From: 40CM-4-69-5 sp036556905
GTDB taxonomy: Bacteria; Methylomirabilota; Methylomirabilia; Rokubacteriales; CSP1-6
Assembly: GCA_036556905.1 (NCBI GenBank)
Contig: DATBIM010000166.1
Location: 6,378-70,377, forward strand
Direction of reading: 5' to 3'
DNA length: 64,000 nucleotides
Part shown: in pieces, positions 28,366 through 40,788 of the stretch
Layout: every line of letters starts with the position of its first letter
Numbering within the stretch: the stretch's first letter is position 1
The notes under the pieces: generated by a model
Seen by the model: only the letters and a program-made list of their open reading frames with translations
Database searches by the model: none
What the model was told of the DNA's origin: nothing
Program-made: the position numbers and the translations under genes

Positions 28366-29363
28366 GGGGCCGGCGCCTGCTCGCTCTCGCGGCTGCCGCG
28401 CTCAGCCTGACCGCCTGCGCCTCATCGAGCCGGCTGTCCGCGCGCTTCATCCAACCCGAGGTCTTCGAGTCCGACAGCTACATCGTGACCTTCGCCCGGG
28501 CCGGCGACACCGCCCCGCGGTTGGCCGCCCGCTTCCTGGGCGACGCCTCGCGCGCGTGGATGATCGAGGAGTACAACGGACGCCGGACGTTCACCTGGGG
28601 CCAGAAGGTGGTCATCCCCCGGCGACCGGGCAACCCGGCCGGCATCTACACCACCGGCTATCAGCTCGTGCCCGTGCTCGTCTACCACCACCTCGCTCCC
28701 CGCGCGCGGGGCCGGCTCGTGCTGGCGGCCAGCACCTTCGAGCAGCAGATGCGGTACCTCAAGGCGCGGGGCTACCGCACGGTCAGCGTGGACGATCTGA
28801 TCGCGCACACGCGTCTGAGCCGTCAGCTCCCCGGCCGCAGCGTGGTCCTGACCTTCGACGACGGCTATCAGTCCTTTCTCCGCCACGCCTATCCGGTCCT
28901 CAAGGAGCTTGGCTTCACGGCCACGCTCTTCGTCTACACCGACTACGTCGGCCTCGGCCGCAACGCCCTGGGGTGGGACGATCTCCGGCGCCTCGCCGAC
29001 GAGGGCTTCGGGATCGGCGCTCACTCCAAGACCCACAGCGAGCTGCGCCGCCGGGCCGGCGAGTCCTCCGACGCCTTCGAGCGCCGGGTCCACGCCGAGC
29101 TGGTGGTCCCGCGGCAGCTGTTCCACGCGCGCCTGGGCCGCACGCCTGCAGCTCTGGCCTACCCTTACGGCAGCCACGACGACGAGCTCGTGCAAAAGGT
29201 CAGGGACAAGGGGTACCTGGCCGCCCTGACCGTGCGCCGCGAAGGCAATCCCTCGTTCGTGCACCCGCTGCGCATCCGGCGGAGCCAGATCTTCGCCGAC
29301 ATGACGCTCGCGGAATTCGCCCGCAACCTGACGGTCTTCCACGAGGAGCCGCTGCTCCGATGA
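28362..29363 (+). CDS. LysM-like polysaccharide deacetylase lipoprotein
   Basis: This 333-residue lipoprotein has a signal peptide with the lipobox LTAC (Cys19). A LysM-like region (about 42-90, SYIVTFARAGDTAPRLAARF, GQKVVIP) precedes a NodB deacetylase domain with TFDDGY, the metal motif HSKTH, and AYPYG. It should remove acetyl groups from peptidoglycan or an envelope polysaccharide on the periplasmic side. It sits between the cyclase and a LysM/TPR lipoprotein with overlaps at both ends. Confidence 0.9.
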   Translation: MRGRRLLALAAAALSLTACASSSRLSARFIQPEVFESDSYIVTFARAGDTAPRLAARFLGDASRAWMIEEYNGRRTFTWGQKVVIPRRPGNPAGIYTTGYQLVPVLVYHHLAPRARGRLVLAASTFEQQMRYLKARGYRTVSVDDLIAHTRLSRQLPGRSVVLTFDDGYQSFLRHAYPVLKELGFTATLFVYTDYVGLGRNALGWDDLRRLADEGFGIGAHSKTHSELRRRAGESSDAFERRVHAELVVPRQLFHARLGRTPAALAYPYGSHDDELVQKVRDKGYLAALTVRREGNPSFVHPLRIRRSQIFADMTLAEFARNLTVFHEEPLLR

Positions 29364-30466
29364 GGGCGGTGGCGCTCGGCGGGGTGCTGATCTGTCTGGG
29401 GCTGACGGCCTGCGCCAGCATCGCGCCGGCCCCGCCCGCCCGACTGGCCGCCGAGCACCGGGAGCGCGCGCTGGCCTACGAGCGGAGCGGCGATCTGCGC
29501 GCCGCCCTCGAGGAGTGGAAGATCGCGCTCACGATCGATCCCACCGACGCCACGGCGCGGGCCGAGCAGGCCCGGCTTGTCCGGCGTCGGGAGGCCGCGG
29601 TGGCGCGCCGGCTCCGGCTTGGGCAGCAGGCGCTCCGCCGGGGCCACCACCTCGAAGCGCGCCGTCACCTGCTCGCCGCGCTGGCCCTCGACCCGACCAG
29701 CACAGCGGCCTTCACGACGCTTCGCGAACAGGTCCCCGAGCTTCACTTCACCACCCACACCGTGGCCCGCGGGGAGACCCTGGGCTCTATCGCCGAGCGG
29801 CACTATGGCGATCGGGCCCTCGCCGAGGTGATCTGGGAGGCCAACCGGCTGCCCCCCAAGCCGCGACTGGTCCCCGGGATGCGCCTGAAGATCCCCGTGG
29901 TCTCCGGCCTGGCCGCGCGTACGGCGGGGCCACAGCGGGCGGCCCTGTCACGTGCCCCGGATCCGGCGCCGGACAACGGCAGGCCGAACGTCAGGGAGAG
30001 CCCGGTCGAGGAGCCCCTGCTCGAAGGCAACCCGCTGCTGGCCGACACCCACGAGGCGCTCGAACATGGCGAGTACGGGGCCGCCCTCGTCGCCGTCGAT
30101 CGCCTGCTCGAGAGCAACCCCCAGAACAGCGAGTGGCTCGACCTCAAGAAGGCCATCCTCTACGCCCAGGGCCAGGACGACCTCGTCAAAGGTCGCTACG
30201 ACGACGCCCACCGCGTGCTCACCCAGCTGGCCCACCTCGATCCCGCCTACCGCGACGGCGCGAGCCTGCTCGGGGAGGCCCGCAGCCGCGCGATCCAGCT
30301 GCACTACAACGAGGGGATCCGGCTGTCCCGAGAGGAGCAGCTCGAGGCGGCCATCGCCCACTGGCACGCGGTGCTCGAGCACGATCCCCTGCACGCCGAG
30401 GCCAAACGGAACATCGAGCAGGCCCAGCGGATCCTGCGCGCCCTGGAGGACCGGAAGCAGCCATAG
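29360..30466 (+). CDS. Lipoprotein with TPR repeats and a LysM domain
   Basis: This 368-residue lipoprotein has a lipobox in LGLTAC (Cys18). A TPR-like pair follows (about 30-125, YERSGDLRAALEEWKIALTI, ARRHLLAALALDP), then a LysM domain (about 135-185, THTVARGETLGSIAERHYGD, GMRLKIP), a low-complexity linker, and a second TPR array (about 225-360). It probably binds peptidoglycan by LysM and scaffolds other envelope proteins. ATG 29360 overlaps the deacetylase stop. Confidence 0.88.
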   Translation: MRAVALGGVLICLGLTACASIAPAPPARLAAEHRERALAYERSGDLRAALEEWKIALTIDPTDATARAEQARLVRRREAAVARRLRLGQQALRRGHHLEARRHLLAALALDPTSTAAFTTLREQVPELHFTTHTVARGETLGSIAERHYGDRALAEVIWEANRLPPKPRLVPGMRLKIPVVSGLAARTAGPQRAALSRAPDPAPDNGRPNVRESPVEEPLLEGNPLLADTHEALEHGEYGAALVAVDRLLESNPQNSEWLDLKKAILYAQGQDDLVKGRYDDAHRVLTQLAHLDPAYRDGASLLGEARSRAIQLHYNEGIRLSREEQLEAAIAHWHAVLEHDPLHAEAKRNIEQAQRILRALEDRKQP

Positions 30467-30511
30467 CCGGGTCGAAACACCGGCCCTCACGGGGTCGGCG
30501 TGAGAAGATCC

Positions 30512-31786
30512 GTGACCGACATGCTTTTGCGTGCATGCCGGGTGTCCGACCGGGAGGGCCTGGTCGACATCGACCTTCACCAGGGCCGCATCGCCGCGAT
30601 CGTCGCGCACGCTCCCGGTCGCAGCCCTCGCGATGCGGTCATCGAGGTGGGTGGCCGGGTCGTCACCCCGGGCCTGGTGGAGGCCCACATCCACCTCGAC
30701 AAGGCCTTCCTGTCCGAGCGTCTCACCGGCGCCGCCGCTTCCGTGCGGGAGGCCATCCGGCAGGTCGGCGAGGCCAAGCGGACCTTCACCCTCGATGACA
30801 TCAGCGCCCGGGCCCGCCGGGTCCTCGATCTGGCGGTCGCCGCGGGAACCACGGCGATGCGGGCCCATGTCGAGGTCGACCCCATCGTAGGACTCACGGG
30901 CATGCAAGCCCTGCTGGCCATGAAGGCCGAGTACGCGCCGGCCCTGGAGCTCCAGCTCTGCGCGTTCGCCCAGGAAGGCATCCTCCAGGCGCCCGGCACC
31001 GAGGCGCTGCTCCGCCGGGCGTTGCAGATGGGTGCGGAGCTGGTGGGCGGCTGCCCCTACAACGACACCGATCCTCGCCGGCACATCGACATCGTGTTTC
31101 GGCTGGCCCAGGCCTTCGGCGTCGATGTCGACTTTCACGTCGACTTCTTCGACGAGCCCGACCATCTGCATGTGCGCGAGATCATCGAGCAAACACGGAT
31201 CATCGGCTGGCAGGGACGGGTGGCCGTCGGTCACCTCACCGAGTTGGCGGCGCTACCGTCCGCGCAGCAGGACGAGATCATCGCCGGCCTGCGCGATGCC
31301 GGGATCGGCGTGATTTGCCTGCCCGCCACGGACCTCTATCTCATGGGCCGCAGCGACCCGGTGAGCCCGCGGCGCGGCCTCACCCCCGTCCGTCGCCTGC
31401 TCGCTGCCGGGGTGCCGGTGGCGCTGGCCTCGAACAACATCCGCAATCCCTTCACGACGGTGGGCACGGCGGACCTCTCGCACATGGCCTTTCTGGCCGC
31501 GGTGGCCGCCCACATGGGCACGCCGGCGGACCTGCGCCAGCTCGTGGAGGCGGTGACGACTCACCCCGCCCGCATCCTCGGCCTTCGCGACTACGGCCTG
31601 ACCCCCGGCGCGCACGCCGACCTGGTCGTCTGGGATTGCACGCGCGTCGAGGAGGTCGTGGCGGCCCTGCCCGGGCGCCTGCTGGTCATGCGCCGGGGAC
31701 GGGTGACGGTCGAGCACGAGCGTCGCCGGCACGAGCGCTGGCGTGAGCCCGGCCCGTCCACCCCACCGGTTGGGCCAAGCGGTTGA
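30512..31786 (+). CDS. Cytosine-deaminase-like amidohydrolase
   Basis: This roughly 424-residue metal-dependent amidohydrolase follows the cytosine deaminase plan: EAHIHLDKAF, HVEVDPIVGLTG, LQLCAFAQEGIL, DFHVDFFDEPDHLH, VGHLTELA, PATDLYLMGR and LASNNIRNPF. It differs at two key sites: the catalytic Glu after the HxD motif is Phe, and the metal-binding Asp is Asn (codon 31433-31435), as in the double amidohydrolase at 19403. So the substrate is probably another cyclic amide. The start is uncertain: GTG 30500, GTG 30512 (chosen, behind GAGAAG) and ATG 30521 are in frame. It lies just before the pyr operon and covers part of its promoter. Confidence 0.82.
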   Translation: MTDMLLRACRVSDREGLVDIDLHQGRIAAIVAHAPGRSPRDAVIEVGGRVVTPGLVEAHIHLDKAFLSERLTGAAASVREAIRQVGEAKRTFTLDDISARARRVLDLAVAAGTTAMRAHVEVDPIVGLTGMQALLAMKAEYAPALELQLCAFAQEGILQAPGTEALLRRALQMGAELVGGCPYNDTDPRRHIDIVFRLAQAFGVDVDFHVDFFDEPDHLHVREIIEQTRIIGWQGRVAVGHLTELAALPSAQQDEIIAGLRDAGIGVICLPATDLYLMGRSDPVSPRRGLTPVRRLLAAGVPVALASNNIRNPFTTVGTADLSHMAFLAAVAAHMGTPADLRQLVEAVTTHPARILGLRDYGLTPGAHADLVVWDCTRVEEVVAALPGRLLVMRRGRVTVEHERRRHERWREPGPSTPPVGPSG

Positions 31787-31812
31787 CAGCCGGCCTTCCT
31801 TCTGTGTAGAGT
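31783..31812 (+). promoter_or_regulatory. Promoter of the pyr operon
   Basis: A perfect -35 box TTGACA (31783-31788) is followed after 18 bases by TAGAGT (31807-31812, four matches to TATAAT). Transcription would begin near 31819, giving a leader of about 55 bases before pyrR. The -35 box overlaps the stop codon of the preceding amidohydrolase gene. Confidence 0.7.
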
Positions 31813-31833
31813 CCAGGTGACGACGAATCGAAA

Positions 31834-31868
31834 CTCCTTTAAGCGGGCCCTGCGAGGCCAGCAAGGAG
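31834..31868 (+). promoter_or_regulatory. PyrR-binding hairpin that hides the pyrR ribosome site
   Basis: In the leader, CTCCTT (31834-31839) pairs with the pyrR Shine-Dalgarno AAGGAG (31863-31868). After a 3-base bulge (TAA, 31840-31842), GC pairs with GC, a G-A mismatch follows, and GGCC (31846-31849) pairs with GGCC (31856-31859) below a hexaloop CTGCGA (31850-31855). The loop fits CNGNGA, the conserved terminal loop of PyrR-binding RNA. In Mycobacterium smegmatis PyrR represses its own translation through such a hairpin. There is no downstream terminator or antiterminator as in Bacillus, so translational control is the likely mode. Confidence 0.75.
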
Positions 31869-31873
31869 CGGCA

Positions 31874-32437
31874 ATGACGAGCCCCCCGCAGCGGTTCCGA
31901 GAGAAGGCCCAGGTCCTCGACGAGCACGCGCTGGACCGGGCGTTGACCCGCATCGCCCACGAGATCCTGGAGCGCAACGGCGGCCCCGACGAGATCGCCT
32001 TCGTCGGCCTGCGCACCCGCGGGGTGACCCTGGCTCAGCGCCTGGCCGCGAAGATCGCCCGGATCGACGGGGTGCAGCTTCCGGTGGGCACGCTCGACAT
32101 CTCGCTCTACCGCGACGACCTGGGTCTGCGCAGCGCCCCGGTCGTCCGCGGCACCGATGTCCCCTTTCCCATGAAGGACAGGATCGTCGTCCTCGTGGAC
32201 GACGTCCTCTTCACCGGGCGCACCATCCGGGCCGCCCTCGACGCCCTGATCGACCTGGGACGCCCCAAGATGGTCCAGCTGGCCGTGCTCGTCGACCGCG
32301 GTCACCGGGAGCTGCCGATTCGGCCCGACTACGTCGGCAAGAACCTGCCCACCTCCCGCCGGGAAAGCGTGGCCGTTCGGCTGCGCGAGCACGACGGCGA
32401 GGATCGGGTGCTCATCGAGGAACCGGAGGAACCTTGA
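31874..32437 (+). CDS. pyrR: PyrR, pyrimidine operon regulator / uracil phosphoribosyltransferase
   Basis: This 187-residue protein binds pyr mRNA when UMP/UTP is high and may also act as a uracil phosphoribosyltransferase. It shows the PRPP motif VVLVDDVLFTGRTIRAALDA and the typical TLDISLYRDDL, LVDRGHRELPIRPDYVGKN and TSRRE. ATG 31874 lies five bases after AAGGAG; an ATG-like start farther upstream would include the hairpin and is rejected. It is the first gene of the pyr operon, and the leader hairpin suggests autoregulation. Confidence 0.96.
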   Translation: MTSPPQRFREKAQVLDEHALDRALTRIAHEILERNGGPDEIAFVGLRTRGVTLAQRLAAKIARIDGVQLPVGTLDISLYRDDLGLRSAPVVRGTDVPFPMKDRIVVLVDDVLFTGRTIRAALDALIDLGRPKMVQLAVLVDRGHRELPIRPDYVGKNLPTSRRESVAVRLREHDGEDRVLIEEPEEP

Positions 32438-32439
32438 GC

Positions 32440-33381
32440 ATGGCCTGGACGCGCAAAGACCTCTTGACCATCCGGGCGCTCGAAGCCGGCGACATCATGC
32501 TGCTGATCGACACCGCCGCCTCGCTACAGGAAATCGCCTCGCGGGAGATCAAGAAGGTGCCCGCGCTGCGGGGCAAGACGATCATCAATCTGTTCTACGA
32601 GGCGTCCACCCGCACCCGCACCTCCTTCGAGATCGCCGGCAAATGGCTCTCCGCCGACGTGGTGAACTTCGCCGCCAGTGGCTCCAGCGTGGCCAAAGGC
32701 GAGTCGATGCTCGACACCGCCAAGAACATCGCGGCCATGAGCCCGGACGTGGTGGTGGTCCGCCACTCCTCGGCCGGGGCCGCCGAGCTGCTGGCCCGCG
32801 AGCTCCGCTGCTCGATCGTCAACGCCGGGGACGGCGCCCACGAGCATCCCACCCAGGCGCTGCTCGATCTCTTGACGATCCGGGAAAAGAAGGAGCACTT
32901 CGAGGGGCTGCACGCCGCCATCATCGGGGACATTGCGCACAGCCGGGTGGCCCGCTCCAACATCCACGGCATGCGCAAGCTGGGCATGGCGGTCACCGTG
33001 GCCGGGCCGCCCACGCTCATCCCCCCCTTCGTGCAGGAGCTGGGGGTCAAGGTCAGTTACCGGCTGGAGGACGCCATCCGTGATGTGGACGTCATCATGA
33101 TGCTCCGATTGCAGCACGAGCGGATGACGGCCGGCCTGATCCCCTCGCTGCGCGAGTATTCGCGCTACTGGGGCCTGACCCTGGACAAGCTGCGGGCCCA
33201 CGCCCGGCCCGACGTGCTGATCATGCACCCCGGCCCCGTGAACCGGGGGATCGAGATCAGCCCCGAGGTGGCCGACGGGCCCTACTCGCTGATCCTCGAC
33301 CAGGTCGCCAAGGGGGTGGCCGTGCGCATGGCCGTCCTGTTCCTGCTCGCCGGCAGCCGCGGCGCGGAGAGCCAGGCATGA
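32440..33381 (+). CDS. pyrB: Aspartate carbamoyltransferase catalytic subunit
   Basis: This 313-residue enzyme joins carbamoyl phosphate and aspartate in the second step of UMP synthesis. It has the carbamoyl-phosphate loop EASTRTRTSFE, AHEHPTQALLDLL, HSRVARSN and the C-terminal MHPGPVNRGIE. I chose ATG 32440, nine bases after GGAGGA, over a TTG at 32434. No pyrI regulatory subunit is present, as is usual for operons led by pyrR. The stop overlaps pyrC. Confidence 0.97.
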   Translation: MAWTRKDLLTIRALEAGDIMLLIDTAASLQEIASREIKKVPALRGKTIINLFYEASTRTRTSFEIAGKWLSADVVNFAASGSSVAKGESMLDTAKNIAAMSPDVVVVRHSSAGAAELLARELRCSIVNAGDGAHEHPTQALLDLLTIREKKEHFEGLHAAIIGDIAHSRVARSNIHGMRKLGMAVTVAGPPTLIPPFVQELGVKVSYRLEDAIRDVDVIMMLRLQHERMTAGLIPSLREYSRYWGLTLDKLRAHARPDVLIMHPGPVNRGIEISPEVADGPYSLILDQVAKGVAVRMAVLFLLAGSRGAESQA

Positions 33382-34648
33382 GCCTGCTGATTCGGAATGG
33401 GCGCGTCATCGATCCGGCCAATCAGCTGGACGCCACCGCCGACGTCCTCATCGATGGCGACGTCATCAAGCAGATCGGACCCCATCTGGCTGCCGACGAG
33501 GGGACCGAGGTCATCGACGCCACCGGCAGGGTGGTCTGCCCCGGGTTCATCGACATCCACACGCATCTCCGAGAGCCGGGGTACGAATACAAGGAGACGG
33601 TGGCCACGGGCACCCGGGCCGCGGCGGCGGGGGGCTTTACCGCCGTGTGCTGCATGGCCAACACCGACCCCGTGAACGACAACGGCTCCATCACCGAGTA
33701 CATTCTCGACCGCGCTCGGACCGCGGGGAGGGTCCACGTCTACCCGATCGGGGCCGTCACCCGGAGGCTGCGCGGCGAGGAGCTGGCCGAGCTCGCCGAG
33801 CTGGCCGAGGCCGGTTGTGTGGCCTTCTCCGACGACGGCCGCTGCGTGATGAACGCGGCCCTCTATCGTCGGGCCATGGAGTACACGCTACCCTTCGGCA
33901 CGCCGCTGATCAGCCACGCCGAGGACCATACCCTGTCGGGCGACGGGGCGATCAACGAAGGGGTCGTCTCCACCGAGCTCGGCTTGCCCGGCGCCCCGGC
34001 GGCCGCCGAGGAGACCATGGTGGCCCGCGACATCATCCTGGCCGAGCTGACCGGGGCCCACGTCCACATCGCCCACCTCTCGACGGCGGGTGGTGTGCGG
34101 CTGATCCGGGACGCCAAGGCCCGGGGAGTGCGGGTGACCGCCGAAGTCACTCCGCATCATCTGGTGCTCACCGAGGAAGCCGTCCGCTCGTTCGATGCCA
34201 ACACCAAGATGAATCCTCCGCTGCGGACCAAGCGCGACACCGAGGCCCTCCTGGAAGCCCTCGTCGATGGGACCATCGACTGCATCGCCACCGACCACGC
34301 CCCCCACGCGCTCAGCGAGAAGGAGGGGGAATACGACCGGGCCGCCTTCGGCGTGGTGGGCCTGGAGACGGCGGTGGCCGTGCTGCTGGACCGGCTGGTC
34401 CGCCCGGGGCTGCTGCCGCTCGACACCCTCGTGGCGCGCCTGTCTCGCAATCCCGCCCGGCTGCTCAGCTTGCCGGGGGGAACGCTGGCGCCGGGGACAC
34501 GGGCCGACGTCACGATCCTCGACCTCGAACGGGAACTCACCGTGGATCCTCCGCGGTTTCAGTCGAGAAGCCGGAACACACCATTCGCCGGCTGGCAGCT
34601 CCGAGGGGGCCCGTGGATGACGATCGTGAGCGGAAAGCGGGTGGCGCC

Positions 34649-34652
<4 letters not shown>
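33378..34652 (+). CDS. pyrC: Dihydroorotase
   Basis: This 424-residue enzyme closes carbamoyl aspartate to dihydroorotate. It is a type I dihydroorotase: metal site DIHTHLREPGYEYKE, HAED and HIAHLST histidines, NPPLRTKRD, and the catalytic Asp in CIATDHAPH. Length and motifs are normal, so it should be active rather than a pseudo-dihydroorotase partner of PyrB. It overlaps pyrB (ATGA) and carA (GTGA). Confidence 0.97.
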
Positions 34653-35773
<1,121 letters not shown>

Positions 35774-35781
35774 GTTTCCCT

Positions 35782-36047
35782 ATGCCGCTGTACCTCATCT
35801 CCTACCGGAAAACGGAGGGAACGGGGCAGAAGCCCGAGTGGGCGTCCTTCACCACGAGGAGCGAGACCGCCCTGGAGTCCCACGCCATCCGCCAGCGGGT
35901 GGAGAAGCGCATGAGCGTGTTCGGGGAGCAGCTCTGGGGCAATGGCGAGGTCGTCTTTACCGGCAACGGACGCCTCGATGATGTCCTCTACCGCCGTGAA
36001 GAGGCCGTGCCGGAGGTTTCCATCGTGTACGGACTGGTCGAGGAGTA

Positions 36048-36048
<1 letters not shown>
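35782..36048 (+). CDS. Unrecognised small protein between carA and carB
   Basis: This 88-residue protein starts MPLYLISYRKTEGTGQ and is rich in charged residues, with LESHAIRQRVEKRMSVFGEQ and a C-terminal EVSIVYGLVEE. It looks like a soluble alpha/beta fold; there is no signal peptide, metal motif or helix-turn-helix. It begins eight bases after carA and its stop shares one base with the carB start, so it is translated with the carbamoyl-phosphate synthase subunits. I know of no standard protein at this place. A regulator or assembly factor for CarAB is only an inference from position. Confidence 0.75.
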
Positions 36049-39256
<3,208 letters not shown>

Positions 39257-39260
<4 letters not shown>

Positions 39261-40126
39261 GCCCGCGCCTCCTCGATCCCGCCGAGCGGGTGCTGGTGGC
39301 GCTCGACGTGGAAAGCCTGGCCGCCGCCACCACGCTCCTCGAGCGGCTGCACGGCGTTCTGAGTGGCTGCAAGATCGGCAACCAGCTCTTCACCGCCGCG
39401 GGGCCGGCGGCGATCGAGGCAGCCCGCAAGCGCGGGTATCGCGTCTTCCTCGATCTCAAGTTCCACGACATTCCCAATACCGTGGCGGGCGCAGTGCGCG
39501 AGGCCACGCGCCTGGGCGTCTTCATGCTGAACGTTCACGCCGGCGGCGGCCTCGGTATGATGCGCGCGGCCGCTGAGGCGGCAGCCCGGGCTGCCCAGGA
39601 ATTCGGGACCAAGCGCCCGCTCTGCCTGGGCGTCACCGTGCTCACCAGCCTGGACCGCCGGGCCCTCGAGGTCGAGCTGGGCGTGACCAGTACGGTGCCC
39701 GCGCACGTGCTGCACCTGGCGCGGCTCTGCCGTCAGGCAGGGCTGGACGGATGCGTCGCGTCGCCGCGCGAGATCGGACTGCTCCGGCTCAACCTCGGCA
39801 GGGACTGGCTGATCGTGACGCCGGGCATTCGCGGTTCGGGGGCCGGTGTCGGGCCGCCGCGCGAGGTGGGGGGGCTGGGGGCCGGTGTCGCGCCGCCGCG
39901 CGAGGTGGGGGGTCTGGGGGGCGGTGTCGCGCCGCCGCGCGAGGTGGGGGGTCTGGGGGGCCATCTCGGGGCCCCCCAGACCAGTGACGATCAGGTGAGA
40001 ACAGCTACGCCGGCGGCGGCCATTCGCGCCGGCGCCGACTACCTCGTGGTAGGCCGCCCGATCACCGGCGCGCCGGACCCCGTAGCCGCCGCCCGGGCAA
40101 TCCTTGAAGAGTGCGCAGGGGTATGA
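39257..40126 (+). CDS. pyrF: Orotidine 5'-phosphate decarboxylase with a repeat insertion
   Basis: This 289-residue enzyme makes UMP from OMP. Its core is ordinary: ALDVESLAAA, the catalytic DLKFHDIPNTV, LNVHAGGG, CVASPREI, VTPGIRG and GADYLVVGRPITGA. About 45 extra residues lie between VTPGIR and DDQVR, in the loop whose Gln and Arg hold the phosphate. Three 13-residue repeats of the type GAGVAPPREVGGL and a linker make up the extra segment. The reading frame is kept, so the protein is probably made, with a long flexible loop near the active site. ATG 39257 overlaps carB; the stop overlaps pyrE. Confidence 0.93.
39839..39955 (+). repeat. 39-bp tandem repeat, three copies, in frame inside pyrF
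   Basis: Three direct copies (39839-39877, 39878-39916, 39917-39955) each encode G-(A/G)-G-V-(G/A)-PPREVGGL. The copies differ at only a few bases. The period is a multiple of three, so copy number can change without frameshift. The last copy runs into a long palindrome. Confidence 0.9.
39950..39982. repeat. Perfect 13-bp palindrome ending the pyrF repeat
   Basis: GGTCTGGGGGGCC (39950-39962) and GGCCCCCCAGACC (39970-39982) are perfect inverted arms around a 7-base loop. It marks the end of the insertion, just before the conserved DDQ codons. Its arms resemble those of the intergenic palindrome at 5391-5421. Confidence 0.85.
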
Positions 40127-40692
40127 CGGAACGCGAGACGCTCGCCCTTTACGAGAAGACCGGCGCCCTCCTGCGCGGCCACTTCCGCCTGACGTCCGGG
40201 CTGCATTCGGACGTCTATCTGCAGTCTGCGCTCGTCCTGCAGCACCCGGAATTTGCCGCCGCGCTCGGGCAGGCCCTGGCCGCGCCGTTCCGGGACGCCG
40301 GCGCGGGCGTGGTGCTGGCTCCCGCCATCGGAGGCATCCTGGTGGCATACGAAGTCGCTCGCGCGCTGGGGACCCGTGCCCTGTTCACCGAGCGCGACAA
40401 CAGGGTCATGAGCCTGCGCCGGGGCTTCACCCTGAGCCCGGGCGAACGTAGCCTCGTCGTCGAGGACGTCGTCACCACCGGCGGCTCCACCCGCGAGGTC
40501 ATCGAGTGCGTCGGCGCGCACGGTGGCGTCGTCGTGGGTGTCGGCATGCTGATCGACCGGAGCGGAGGCACTGCGCAGTTCGCCGTCCCCCACGTCGCGC
40601 TGGCGCGCGTAACCGCCAGCACCTGGCCGCCGGAGTCCTGTCCCCTGTGTCGGACCGGCAGCCAGGCGGTGAAGCCGGGAAGCCGGAGCTAG
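40123..40692 (+). CDS. pyrE: Orotate phosphoribosyltransferase
   Basis: This 189-residue enzyme joins orotate and PRPP to give OMP. It shows HFRLTSGLHSDVYLQ, the core VVLAPAIGGILVAYEVARAL, FTERDN, and the PRPP motif LVVEDVVTTGGSTREVIE. The C-terminal CPLCRTG is common in this long branch. ATG 40123 overlaps the pyrF stop (ATGA); GTG 40111 in frame upstream is less likely. It is the last gene of the pyr operon. Confidence 0.95.
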   Translation: MTERETLALYEKTGALLRGHFRLTSGLHSDVYLQSALVLQHPEFAAALGQALAAPFRDAGAGVVLAPAIGGILVAYEVARALGTRALFTERDNRVMSLRRGFTLSPGERSLVVEDVVTTGGSTREVIECVGAHGGVVVGVGMLIDRSGGTAQFAVPHVALARVTASTWPPESCPLCRTGSQAVKPGSRS

Positions 40693-40696
40693 CACC

Positions 40697-40721
40697 TGCC
40701 GCGATCGTAATCACCGCGGCA
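40697..40721 (+). terminator. Possible terminator hairpin after pyrE
   Basis: TGCCGCG (40697-40703) and CGCGGCA (40715-40721) can form a 7-base-pair stem with an 11-base loop just after the pyr operon. A smaller stem GAGCC/GGCTC lies at 40744-40757. No T tract follows, so intrinsic termination is uncertain. The 96-base gap up to the convergent gene holds nothing else I can name. Confidence 0.35.
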
Positions 40722-40788
40722 CACGCCGCCTGCTGAAGAAGCTTGAGCCCGCCGGCTCGATGTGACTCGCGCAGCCCCAGACGTCAGG

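Noticed and set aside
30469..30487. Terminator after the LysM/TPR gene
   Set aside because: Arms of only five bases (GCCGG/CCGGC) and no T tract.
31819..31873. Bacillus-type transcription attenuator before pyrR
   Set aside because: There is no terminator stem with a T tract and no room for an antiterminator; the hairpin covers the ribosome site instead.
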